Shown here: piece after piece, positions 8,363 to 16,388 of the stretch
Layout of the letters: each line of letters starts with the position of its first letter
How positions within the stretch are numbered: position 1 is the first letter of the stretch
Assembly: GCA_944322845.1 (NCBI GenBank)
Contig: CALUQE010000018.1
Location: 1 to 43,566, forward strand
DNA from: Candidatus Gastranaerophilales bacterium
GTDB taxonomy: Bacteria; Cyanobacteriota; Vampirovibrionia; Gastranaerophilales; Gastranaerophilaceae
Direction of reading: 5' to 3'
DNA: 43,566 bases
Translations under genes and position numbers: made by a program
The notes under the pieces: model-generated
Told to the model about the DNA's origin: nothing
Seen by the model: the letters and a program-made list of their open reading frames with translations, nothing else
Database searches by the model: none

Positions 8363-10417
8363 ATGTCTAATCAACTGGAAAAACTCAAACATAGCATAAA
8401 AAAGGAATATGTTAATAATTTTGAATTAAACCTGATGAAATCATCAGGTTTTATTCCAGTAGACAAGAGACAGTCTGATTTTTATGTGATTCTTAATAAA
8501 GATCTTAGCGGTAATAAAACTCAAATAGCTTCTATTATAAAAGAAAAATTTCAAAATCTGACACCTCAATTTATTCCTATTCCCGGTAAAGATTTTGATG
8601 AAGTTTTTGACAGTATTACAAGTATTGATTTACCAGTCGTTGACGATGAGCCGGAAGAACAAACTTCAACTGCTGTAAATAATGAGCAAACTGCCGAAGA
8701 GATATTAGTCTCAATAGGGTGGATTACACGAGAACAGTTAAATGAATGTGTTGGAATTGCTCGCGAGAGAAATATTCCATTGGATTCGATCCTTTTTGAG
8801 AAAGAATACCTGTCGTATGAAAGGATTGCATCATATCTTAAAAAGAAATATGGCTGTGACATTGTGTCTCGTGCTCAGATTAAAGTTGATAAGAGTATTC
8901 TTAAAAAGCTGCCGGATGATATTGTAGAAAAGAAACAAGTTGTTATTATGTCTATGGAAGGTAACAAACTTGGTGTTGCCATGGTTAATCCAAATGACAA
9001 ATATACAATAAGAGAAATTTCTCTTTCTACTGGACGTTCTTTAAATGTGTATTGTATTCCGTCTTTTGAATTTGAAAAGTATTTAAAAGAATACTTTATA
9101 GATAAAAAATCTGCGCAAGCTGTGAAAGAAACAGAGCGGATTATTCAAAGTATTGAGGAGGAAGCTGCAGAATTCAGTAACGAAGAATCTTTATGGACAC
9201 AGGTAGAGAAAGAGCTTCAGGATGCAAGCGGTAATGTTGCTAAATTTGTTTATAAAATTATTACAGATGCAATTGATGCAAAGGCTTCAGATATCCATAT
9301 TGAACCGCGTATTGGTTACTATGTTGTAAGAACGCGTTCAGATGGTATTTTGAAAAAAGTTCTTGAAATTCCGGGCAGTATTGAGCAAGCTGTAATTACC
9401 AGATTTAAGGTTCTTGCAAGAATGAATATTGCAGAACACAGACGTCCGCAGGATGGTACATTCTCAATCAAATACAATGAAAGAATGTATGACTTCCGTA
9501 TTAATACGCTGCCTGTATCCGGAAAAGAAAAGGTTGTTATTCGTATTTTGGCTCCGGCTGTGAGTTTAAAAGCTGCCGGTGATAAGATGATTATTCCGGG
9601 AGCTGAAGAATCTGATGTACAGAAAATCCACGATATGGTTCAATGTCCTAATGGTATTATATTAACATCAGGTCCAACAGGTTCAGGTAAAACAACGACC
9701 TTGTATACGATATTGAAGGCTTTGAACAAAGAGGATGTAAATATAACAACAATTGAGGATCCTATAGAAATTAAGCTGGAAGGTATAAACCAATCTCAAG
9801 TTAACCCGAAAGCAGATATTACCTTTGCATCTTGTATGAGAGCTATATTAAGACAGGACCCTGATATCATTCTTATCGGTGAAATCCGTGACTTTGAGAC
9901 ATTGGAAGTTGCTATTTCGGCAGCTCTTACCGGTCACCTTGTATTAAGTACCGTTCACACGAATTCGGCTGCTGCTACAGTTACCCGTTTGATTGAAATG
10001 GGTGCTAAGGATTATCTTGTATCTTCAACTTTGACAGGGGTTATTGCACAACGTCTTGTAAGAAAATTATGTGACAAGTGCAAGGAAGAATATATTCCGA
10101 CAGAAGAGGAAGTAAAGCATATTACCACAAATCCTGATTTGCAGCAAAAGCTTTTGAAAACAAAGCTTTATCGAAAAAAAGGTTGTAAAGATTGCGGTTA
10201 TCTCGGTTATACAGGGCGTCTTGGTATATACGAAGTTATGCCTATAACCCGAGAAATAAAAAAATTAATTGCACAAGGGGCACATGATATAGAAATTGAA
10301 GAAGCTGCAGTTGCTGCAGGTATGAAGACTCTTAAATCATCTTGTTTGAATCACATTGTGGCCGGTATAACAACAACAAGTGAATTTATAAGAGTTTTAG
10401 GTTATGCAAGTGATTAA
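8363..10417 (+). CDS. Type IV pilus/type II secretion assembly ATPase (PilB/GspE)
   Basis: A 684-residue hexameric motor ATPase that drives pilus or pseudopilus polymerisation in the cytoplasm. Seen: an extra N-terminal region (1-95), an MshEN-type domain (about 110-250, ILVSIGWITREQLNE), then the ATPase core with Walker A GPTGSGKTT (437-445), the Asp/Glu-box ITTIEDPIE, Walker B DIILIGEIRD (501-510) and the His-box HLVLSTVHTN. A four-cysteine zinc site follows (CDKC at 570-573 and CKDC further on), typical of PilB/GspE and absent from the retraction ATPase PilT. MshEN domains bind c-di-GMP in some relatives. Lies 5 bases after the secretin stop and is part of the operon. Confidence 0.94.
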   Translation: MSNQLEKLKHSIKKEYVNNFELNLMKSSGFIPVDKRQSDFYVILNKDLSGNKTQIASIIKEKFQNLTPQFIPIPGKDFDEVFDSITSIDLPVVDDEPEEQTSTAVNNEQTAEEILVSIGWITREQLNECVGIARERNIPLDSILFEKEYLSYERIASYLKKKYGCDIVSRAQIKVDKSILKKLPDDIVEKKQVVIMSMEGNKLGVAMVNPNDKYTIREISLSTGRSLNVYCIPSFEFEKYLKEYFIDKKSAQAVKETERIIQSIEEEAAEFSNEESLWTQVEKELQDASGNVAKFVYKIITDAIDAKASDIHIEPRIGYYVVRTRSDGILKKVLEIPGSIEQAVITRFKVLARMNIAEHRRPQDGTFSIKYNERMYDFRINTLPVSGKEKVVIRILAPAVSLKAAGDKMIIPGAEESDVQKIHDMVQCPNGIILTSGPTGSGKTTTLYTILKALNKEDVNITTIEDPIEIKLEGINQSQVNPKADITFASCMRAILRQDPDIILIGEIRDFETLEVAISAALTGHLVLSTVHTNSAAATVTRLIEMGAKDYLVSSTLTGVIAQRLVRKLCDKCKEEYIPTEEEVKHITTNPDLQQKLLKTKLYRKKGCKDCGYLGYTGRLGIYEVMPITREIKKLIAQGAHDIEIEEAAVAAGMKTLKSSCLNHIVAGITTTSEFIRVLGYASD

Positions 10418-10440
10418 TGAAGTAAAATAAGAGGTTTAAT

Positions 10441-11640
10441 ATGCCAATATATAGTTATACAGCACTTAAACAAGGAAAAGAATTAGTAAAGGGAGAGATT
10501 ACGGCATCTAATCTAAAGGATGCCAGAGATGTCATTCGTAAGATGGGATTGGTGCCAACTCAGATAAATGAGTACGTAGATGTTAAGACAAAAAAGGCAT
10601 CTCAGCTTTCATCTTTGTCATTAAGTGAGAAAATTGATTTTATATCGACTTTGCAAATTTTGTTAACATCCGGTATACCGGCAGTTGAGTCTCTTATGTT
10701 TATGGAGCAGGAAGCTGCAAAAAAGAAAATTCGTGATATGTCTAAAATTTTGAAAACGCAGATTATGGGCGGTTCAACATTTGCAGACACAATGGCAAGA
10801 TATCCTCAAGTTTTCGGATATATTTTTATCGGTCTGGTAAAAGCCGGTGAAGAGTCCGGTGAACTTGAAAAAACTCTTGATCGTATTAAAGAATTACTTA
10901 CGAAACAGGCAAACATTAAGGGTAAAGTTATTGGTACATTGATGTACCCTATGTTTGTAATTGTGTTAGCATTTTTTATTATCATAATCATGCTTACATT
11001 CGTATTTCCTGCCTTTAAAGATATGTTTGCTCAACAGGAAAAGGCACTGCCTCTTATTACAGCTTTAATGATCAGTGCAGGTGATTACTTAAAAACATAC
11101 TGGTTTACAATTCCGATATTTATCGTGGCTGTTGTAGCTTTTTGTTTCCTTATGGTAAGCTGGCAGCCTGCAAGAAATATTTTGGATAAACTTGTATTAA
11201 AAGTTCCGCTTCTTAATAACCTGATTTTATATTCAAATTATTCAAACTTTTTATCAGTGTTAAGCGTATCATATGATGCCGGTATTCCGGTTGTTGACTG
11301 CTTGCATTTGGCTGTAATTACTTTAACAAATTCTGTTTTGAAAAATAAAATGAGTGGTGCGATAGTTAAGGTTCAGCAAGGTATGCAGGTATCTCAGGCA
11401 TTGAAATCCACAAATGTTGTTCCGAGAATGTTATTATTTATGATAGCAACAGGTGAACAGTCAGGTCGTCTGGGTGATATGCTGGAAAAGGGTGTTAACT
11501 TCCTTGATAGAACTCTGGATGCTATTATTGATACAATGACCAAGATGATTGAACCTATAATGCTTTTGGTAATCGGTAGTATTGTACTTGTTATGGCTTT
11601 AGCGCTTTACTTACCGTTATTCCAGTCATACATGCAATAA
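10441..11640 (+). CDS. Type IV pilus/type II secretion platform protein (PilC/GspF)
   Basis: A 399-residue inner-membrane platform protein that couples the ATPase to pilin assembly. The two homologous T2SSF halves are visible (about 60-190 and 265-390), each with the LL..GIP motif (ILLTSGIPAVESL; SVSYDAGIPVVDCL) and the GE.SG.L motif (AGEESGELEKTL; TGEQSGRLGDML), and three membrane segments (about 170-195, 215-240, 370-395). Full length for the family. AGAGG lies 6 bases before the ATG. The fourth and last recognisable machinery gene of the operon; no pilin, prepilin peptidase, PilM, PilN or PilO gene is present here. Confidence 0.94.
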   Translation: MPIYSYTALKQGKELVKGEITASNLKDARDVIRKMGLVPTQINEYVDVKTKKASQLSSLSLSEKIDFISTLQILLTSGIPAVESLMFMEQEAAKKKIRDMSKILKTQIMGGSTFADTMARYPQVFGYIFIGLVKAGEESGELEKTLDRIKELLTKQANIKGKVIGTLMYPMFVIVLAFFIIIIMLTFVFPAFKDMFAQQEKALPLITALMISAGDYLKTYWFTIPIFIVAVVAFCFLMVSWQPARNILDKLVLKVPLLNNLILYSNYSNFLSVLSVSYDAGIPVVDCLHLAVITLTNSVLKNKMSGAIVKVQQGMQVSQALKSTNVVPRMLLFMIATGEQSGRLGDMLEKGVNFLDRTLDAIIDTMTKMIEPIMLLVIGSIVLVMALALYLPLFQSYMQ

Positions 11641-11658
11641 CCGTTGGAGAGAAGGAAA

Positions 11659-11940
11659 ATGGAAAATAAAGAGATTTTAGAATTGACAACTTCTGCCTGG
11701 AGAGAAAAAGTATATATTGAAACAGCTGAATATATCATAAGGGGATATGTTTTTATGCCGAAAATCGGTAAGAAAAGCAGATTGTTATCTGAAATCCTTA
11801 ATACAAACAAACATTTTATAGCGGTTAAAAATTGTACCCTGGAATCAAAATTAGTGCCTCAAAAAGAAATAGAGTCTTATGATTTTATGCAGGTTAATTT
11901 ATCTACTATACTTTTGATGAGACCTTTGTATGAAGACTAA
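11659..11940 (+). CDS. Small protein of unknown function, last part of the pilus operon
   Basis: A 93-residue soluble protein. Start set at ATG 11659, which has a strong GGAGAGAAGGA upstream; the frame is open to a TTG at 11644 but that lies before the Shine-Dalgarno. The middle (AEYIIRGYVFMPKIGKKSRLLSEILN) followed by KHFIAVKNCTLES is similar in pattern to a small family of about 90-residue proteins that I remember as DUF6812; this is weak. It lies 18 bases after pilC and overlaps the dehydrogenase gene by 11 bases, so it is probably cotranscribed with both. Confidence 0.75.
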   Translation: MENKEILELTTSAWREKVYIETAEYIIRGYVFMPKIGKKSRLLSEILNTNKHFIAVKNCTLESKLVPQKEIESYDFMQVNLSTILLMRPLYED

Positions 11941-12754
11941 AACATATGTTGTTACCGGTGCAACTTCCGGTATCGGTGAGGCTTTAATCAGGAGGCTGGC
12001 AGAAAGTAATATTATATTTGCCGGTTATCGCAGCGAGCTTAAAGCGGATAAGCTGGAGACAATATCGTCAAATATTTATCCGTTTTATATTGATTACGCA
12101 AAACCTGAGACTATCAAACCTGCGGCAGAATTTATAATGTCTAAATGCACTAAAATTGATACGCTTGTTAATATAGCGGGCTGTGTGGTGGCCGGACCGG
12201 TTGAGAAAATAGAGATGTGCGAGATAAGAAGACAGTTTGATGTAAATGTGTTCGGACATCTTGAATTTGCAAAAGATTTGATTGGGATATTAAACGGCGG
12301 CAGGATAATTAATGTGAGTTCAATGGCGAGCTTTGGAATATTTCCGTTCATATCTCCGTACTGTGCTTCCAAGCGTTGTCTGGACATGTTTTTTAACTCT
12401 TTATTAATTGAAAATAAAAGAGAACTTAAAATTATTTCCATAAAACCCGGGGTAATTGCTACACCTCTATGGGGCAAGTCTGTGGATGAAAATTCCAGAT
12501 ATATAAATAATTGCACCGGTTATGAGGAGGAAATGCGTTTTCTTATCAATAATGCAAAGAAAAATGAGACTAAAGGTCTTTCTGTTGAGAAAGTTGTTGA
12601 CGTTATATTGAAGGCAGACAGCGCAAAGAATCCAAAATTAAGTTATACGGTTGGTAAAGATGCATTTGTGGCAGGACTTATTTCAAAGCTGCCTCAAGGA
12701 GTTGTAAACAGGCTTGTAAAGTTTGGATTAAAGGCGAGAGTCGCAAAACAATAA
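11930..12754 (+). CDS. Short-chain dehydrogenase/reductase
   Basis: A 274-residue NAD(P)-dependent oxidoreductase of the classical SDR type. Seen: the nucleotide-binding TGATSGIG (near residues 8-15), NIAG, the catalytic Ser in the INVSSMAS strand and the YCASK (YxxxK) motif. The substrate cannot be read from the sequence. The C-terminal 60 residues are longer than minimal SDRs and may help substrate binding. The ATG overlaps the preceding small gene by 11 bases, suggesting translational coupling, so it may be expressed with the pilus operon although its role there is unclear. Confidence 0.88.
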   Translation: MKTKTYVVTGATSGIGEALIRRLAESNIIFAGYRSELKADKLETISSNIYPFYIDYAKPETIKPAAEFIMSKCTKIDTLVNIAGCVVAGPVEKIEMCEIRRQFDVNVFGHLEFAKDLIGILNGGRIINVSSMASFGIFPFISPYCASKRCLDMFFNSLLIENKRELKIISIKPGVIATPLWGKSVDENSRYINNCTGYEEEMRFLINNAKKNETKGLSVEKVVDVILKADSAKNPKLSYTVGKDAFVAGLISKLPQGVVNRLVKFGLKARVAKQ

Positions 12755-12898
12755 AAAAAAGACCTTGTAAAAACCAAGGCCTGTCCGTTTAAATAAGAAG
12801 AGAGAGCTTTATGTTCTTCTTAAAAATGGTCAAGAAAATTTTTGCTACCTGCATGTCAAATTTTTTACAAAACTTTACAAATATTTTTATCCCCTTTT

Positions 12899-12936
12899 TT
12901 GAACAAAAAAAAAAATTTTTCGTTATACTAGTATAG
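12899..12936 (+). promoter_or_regulatory. Candidate promoter of the anti-sigma/ECF operon
   Basis: TTGAAC at 12899-12904 and TATACT at 12924-12929 are 19 bases apart, a poor fit for the housekeeping sigma. The same stretch reads TGAAC, 16 bases, CGTTA, which resembles the GAAC ... CGT layout of ECF-type promoters, so the operon may be driven by its own sigma factor. Inference only. Confidence 0.35.
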
Positions 12937-12947
12937 AGGTTAACGAA

Positions 12948-13295
12948 ATGGAAAATAAATGCTCAAAATATGAAGGTTTATTTGTTTTTACGGATGACGA
13001 AACATTAAAAAAGCATCTTAACGAGTGCGAAGAATGTCGTAAAGAACAAGAAAAGATGGATCGGGTTTCGGAATTAATAGGTGAGGTAAAGTCTCATTAT
13101 TATTCCAAATCTAAAAAAGTTCCTGTTTTGAAAGTTGCTTGTATTTTATCATTGCTTTTGTTCTCAACAGCTTCAATAGGTGTGATAGGCAACTATGATG
13201 TAATGGTTGATACTTTGCAGTATGGCGATACATTATCTGCGGAAGATTTAGGCTTCCCTGTCGATTCTTACGGGCTCATAGTGGTGGGTGAATGA
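12948..13295 (+). CDS. Zinc-finger anti-sigma factor (membrane-bound)
   Basis: A 115-residue protein with an H-x3-C-x2-C motif (H23, C27, C30) typical of the ZAS fold that holds ECF sigma factors inactive, then one membrane segment (about 60-82) and a short periplasmic tail of about 30 residues. TAGAGG lies 8 bases before the ATG. Its stop codon overlaps the start of the ECF sigma gene (ATGA), the usual arrangement for a sigma/anti-sigma pair, although here the anti-sigma gene comes first. It should sequester the sigma factor at the inner membrane until a periplasmic signal arrives. Confidence 0.8.
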   Translation: MENKCSKYEGLFVFTDDETLKKHLNECEECRKEQEKMDRVSELIGEVKSHYYSKSKKVPVLKVACILSLLLFSTASIGVIGNYDVMVDTLQYGDTLSAEDLGFPVDSYGLIVVGE

Positions 13296-13789
13296 ATTTT
13301 AACGAACTAATTAAAACTAATAAAAATAATATTAAAAATATAATCAGGCTTATTACCAAAAGTGAAAATGAAGATTTGGAACAAGAGGTGTATATTAAAC
13401 TCTGGAAAAATTCTGAGAAGTACAAAGAACAGGGCTCTTTAAAGGGCTGGGTCGGTACTATTGCAAGAAATACATCTAAAGATTATTTAAAATCTGCTAA
13501 ATTTAGGTACGAACACGATTCAACTTCGGATGATTTTGTTATGACAAGTATAAAAGATAAAAAGAAGTCTCCGGAAGACAGCGCGCTTTCACTTGAACGC
13601 AGGCAGCGTATAATTAAAGCTATAGACAGTTTGAAACCGAAGCTGAGAGAAACAATTATGTTATGTGAGGTTTTCGGATATACATATGAAGAAGCTGCGC
13701 AGAAATTAAAATGTCCGATAGGAACAATAAAATCAAGAATTTACAATGCTAAAAGAGAATTGGCAGATACGTTAGAAGATTTATTATAA
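13292..13789 (+). CDS. ECF-family RNA polymerase sigma factor
   Basis: A 165-residue alternative sigma factor with only regions 2 and 4. Region 2 is seen at about 28-70 (DLEQEVYIKLWKN, then WVGTIARNTSKDYLK) and region 4 at about 110-160, with the helix-turn-helix (YTYEEAAQKL followed by GTIKSRIYNAKREL). It directs RNA polymerase to a stress regulon. It overlaps the anti-sigma gene by 4 bases and is followed after 17 bases by the LTxxQ protein gene. Which regulon it drives is unknown. Confidence 0.92.
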   Translation: MNFNELIKTNKNNIKNIIRLITKSENEDLEQEVYIKLWKNSEKYKEQGSLKGWVGTIARNTSKDYLKSAKFRYEHDSTSDDFVMTSIKDKKKSPEDSALSLERRQRIIKAIDSLKPKLRETIMLCEVFGYTYEEAAQKLKCPIGTIKSRIYNAKRELADTLEDLL

Positions 13790-13806
13790 AAATTGAGAGG
13801 TGAATT

Positions 13807-14373
13807 ATGAAAAAATTAGCAATTATGATGTGTGCATTATGCATCGTATCATCAGCAGCTTATGCTGCAACGGCGGCAGACAAAGTCGGGGAAGCTGACA
13901 GCAAAACAGATGTTCAGACAACAACAAATGAAGGAATTAAAAACCCGCCTTCAAGAGAAGAAATGATTAAATTGAGAAAAGAAAGAGAAGCTGCTTTCGA
14001 ACAGAAATTAGGATTAACAGAAGCACAAAAGGCAAAGGTGAAGGAACTGCGTATTGAGGGACATAAAAAAATGAAGCCTGTAATGGAACAAATTAAGTTA
14101 AAAAGACAGGAAGCTAGAATGGTAAAATTATCAAGAATTTCAGTTCAAATGCAGGAAGAAAAATTAGCTGTAATTGATAAAGAACTTGCTGAATTAGAAA
14201 AACAGGCAAAGGAAATCAGAAAACAAAATATGAAGGATTTTGAATCGATTTTGACAAGGAATCAAAGAAAAATCCTTAAGCAGATGAAAAAGGAAGGCAG
14301 GGAAAACTTTAAGAGAGGCCAGCGTCCGTGTCCTCCTCCGTGTCCGGTACAGGCAGAACCTGAGCAAAAATAA
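13807..14373 (+). CDS. Periplasmic LTxxQ-motif protein (Spy/CpxP/CnrX-like)
   Basis: A 188-residue exported protein: signal peptide to about residue 20 (AYA), then a long highly charged helical region with two LTxxQ motifs (LTEAQ at 70-74 and LTRNQ at 149-153). This pair of motifs defines the CpxP/Spy/CnrX group of periplasmic chaperones and stress or metal sensors. The tail has a CPPPC motif that might bind metal or form a disulfide. GAGAGG lies before the ATG. The setting next to an ECF sigma and its anti-sigma parallels the CnrYXH arrangement, so a sensing or feedback role in envelope stress is likely. Confidence 0.8.
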   Translation: MKKLAIMMCALCIVSSAAYAATAADKVGEADSKTDVQTTTNEGIKNPPSREEMIKLRKEREAAFEQKLGLTEAQKAKVKELRIEGHKKMKPVMEQIKLKRQEARMVKLSRISVQMQEEKLAVIDKELAELEKQAKEIRKQNMKDFESILTRNQRKILKQMKKEGRENFKRGQRPCPPPCPVQAEPEQK

Positions 14374-14386
14374 TAGTTATAATACA

Positions 14387-14417
14387 GAATCCGGCGGGAA
14401 AATTTCCCGCCGGATTC
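14387..14417. terminator. Inverted repeat between convergent genes, probable terminator
   Basis: A 15-bp perfect inverted repeat with one central base, rich in GGCGGG/CCCGCC, between the ends of the convergent LTxxQ and HEAT-repeat genes. The following T-tract is weak (ATTTTG), so termination is likely but not certain. Confidence 0.6.
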
Positions 14418-14442
14418 ATTTTGTAGTGTAGTAATTTATATG

Positions 14443-15666
14443 TTATCTTTGATTATTTATCTGGTTTAAAGCGCGTGCTGCTGTCATTGCAACTTGCGGA
14501 TTCGGGTCTGCTTGAGCTAAGGTATACAGGGTTGAAAGTTCTTCTGAGTATTCTTTTCTTTGAATATATCTTAACGCATCGATTGCAGCTATTTTAACAC
14601 CGGCGTTAGGGCTGTATCTTAGAGCATCAACTATTGCAGCTGAACCAGGAAGATCTGTCAGCGGAACAATATTTCCGGTTTGTTTTTCTACTTCATCTGT
14701 GTAAACTTTTGCAAGAATTGCTATTGTAGTTAATGCATATTCTTTATTACGTTCAGCCATTTCTAGAGGAGATAATTCATTTGCGAGAGCAAATTCAGCT
14801 TCTGTTATTTGATAAGGCAATTTTATATCTTTTTGATTTTGCTGTCTTGAATTTTCAATCACAATAAAGTTAGTAATTAATTTTTTTCTGGCATCAACCT
14901 GCTGCGGTGTCGGGGCGGCAAGATTTGTTGTATCTTTTTTTGTAATATCAATCAGGCTGGAAAATACATCTCTGACAATATATGGTACTGCATTTTGCGG
15001 ATTATCCAGCGAAACCCTTGCTATTTCTTCCATCTGCTGTGCCTGTATATCATAATCCGGATTTGTTAAATTTGATATAACGAGCGGAATATCTACATCC
15101 GGCAAAATCTCTTCTCCCGGAACAATTTCAGGTTTTTTGATTTGAATTATTTTATCTTCTGCTGGTACATCTTCTGTTGCGTGAAAAGAAACCGCATTTT
15201 CAGTTTCACCTTTTTCTGCTTCTACGGTTGTATAATTAGGTGCCGGAACTTCAGCTTTAACTTCTTCTGCAGTTTCAGGTTCATTATTTGCTTCAACTTC
15301 TTCTGTTTTTTCCGCATCTTCTGTTTCTTCTGTTTCAGCGGCTTCTAATCCCAGTTCTAACTCATTTTCCATCTTCGGAAGAATAACATTGGTTGTATGG
15401 TATGTTACAGGGAAGCTGACAGGTAAAGGATTGCAGTTCAGCATATCGTAAGTTACGATTTCTTCTGCTGCAGGGTAGTCGTAAACTTTTTTAGGTTCCG
15501 TATTAACAGTCGGATTGTCGATTTCAATATTAACTGCATTATAAATTCCGTTGTCATCCACGTAACTGGTTTTGTTATTTCCTGCGTTTACTTCAGGTTT
15601 TTTAATATTAATTTTTACAGCATTATAATTCGGCCTGTTAACATTATAATCAAATGATTGAACCAT
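14443..15666 (-). CDS. HEAT-repeat protein with N-terminal repeats and acidic linker
   Basis: A 407-residue protein without signal peptide or membrane segment. The N-terminus has two copies, 28 residues apart, of a YNAVxIxIxxPxVN motif (14-27 and 42-55). A Glu/Ala-rich linker follows (about 105-165). The C-terminal half looks like alpha-helical HEAT repeats of the PBS-lyase type (for example AAIDALRYIQ and AMTAARALNQIN near the end). Such modules act as protein-binding scaffolds. AAGGAAG lies 7 bases before the ATG. The gene stands alone; its partner is unknown. Confidence 0.75.
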   Translation of the reverse strand: MVQSFDYNVNRPNYNAVKINIKKPEVNAGNNKTSYVDDNGIYNAVNIEIDNPTVNTEPKKVYDYPAAEEIVTYDMLNCNPLPVSFPVTYHTTNVILPKMENELELGLEAAETEETEDAEKTEEVEANNEPETAEEVKAEVPAPNYTTVEAEKGETENAVSFHATEDVPAEDKIIQIKKPEIVPGEEILPDVDIPLVISNLTNPDYDIQAQQMEEIARVSLDNPQNAVPYIVRDVFSSLIDITKKDTTNLAAPTPQQVDARKKLITNFIVIENSRQQNQKDIKLPYQITEAEFALANELSPLEMAERNKEYALTTIAILAKVYTDEVEKQTGNIVPLTDLPGSAAIVDALRYSPNAGVKIAAIDALRYIQRKEYSEELSTLYTLAQADPNPQVAMTAARALNQINNQR

Positions 15667-15785
15667 ATTTTTCTTCCTTTCGACACATACACATCTGCTA
15701 TGTTAAAGCTTGTAAACATGAAAAATTGCTTAAATTTACAATGATTTTTACAAATATTTACAAGAATATTAAAATATGAATAACA

Positions 15786-16388
15786 TTAAAGATTGATGAC
15801 GTCAAGCCCTTTGAACTCAAATATAGTCTTAGTATTACCCTTAAGCTTTTCTTCGCAGAGGAGACAGCCGACAATAGCTTCAAGCTGGGCAACCGGCATC
15901 ATATTGGAAGGAAGTGAATCAAATCCGTATTCATACTTGAGAGCGGACTGGAGAAATTTGCAATCTGCACTTGAACGTTCTTTAAAGTTAGAATACAGAT
16001 TAAACTTTTGTCTTGTTAAGTAAACTTCAAATCGGGAAATATCTGCTCCGCTGTTTTTCAGCTTTAAAAACAACTCGCTTCCCCGCGGTGAAAATCTCTG
16101 CATCCAATTATCCTTGTTGGGAAATTCCTCTTCTCTTGAATGTATAAGCTGGTAAGGTTTGGACAAAACTCTCCACTTACCTTCCATCATAGTATTATCC
16201 CAGGGAATAGATATACAAAATACTGAATCTTTCAGAGATGAGTAATTGTCGAAAAAGAATTGTACGTCATTCATTGAAAACAGTTTATCTACATATATAA
16301 GTTTTCCGGTTGCGATTTCTCTTACAGCGACTCCGCTTTCTACAGAAGATGACGGACCGAGTGACATACCTACGGCAAATTGTATCAT
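15786..16388 (-). CDS. Unknown protein translationally coupled to motB
   Basis: A 200-residue soluble protein with no signal peptide. Its ATG overlaps the motB stop by 4 bases (ATGA), so it is the third gene of the motA-motB operon. The order of elements, an N-terminal strand pair (GVAVREIATGKLIYVDKL), a strand ending in Asp (SVFCISIPWD) and a late helix (VAQLEAIVGCLLCEE), loosely resembles RNase H-like folds such as DUF429, but I see no secure catalytic triad. Its coupling to the stator genes hints at a motor-related role, which is unproven. Confidence 0.75.
   Translation of the reverse strand: MIQFAVGMSLGPSSSVESGVAVREIATGKLIYVDKLFSMNDVQFFFDNYSSLKDSVFCISIPWDNTMMEGKWRVLSKPYQLIHSREEEFPNKDNWMQRFSPRGSELFLKLKNSGADISRFEVYLTRQKFNLYSNFKERSSADCKFLQSALKYEYGFDSLPSNMMPVAQLEAIVGCLLCEEKLKGNTKTIFEFKGLDVINL

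Noticed and set aside
12753..12781. Weak hairpin next to an A-run after the dehydrogenase gene
   Set aside because: Only 5-7 bp with a mismatch, and the T-run is on the minus strand, facing the wrong way for the plus-strand gene.
12811..12936. 41-codon frame (MFFLKMVKKIF...) with AGAGAG upstream
   Set aside because: Very Phe/Lys-rich, derived from A/T tracts, and overlaps the candidate promoter of the anti-sigma operon. A small protein is possible but not supported.
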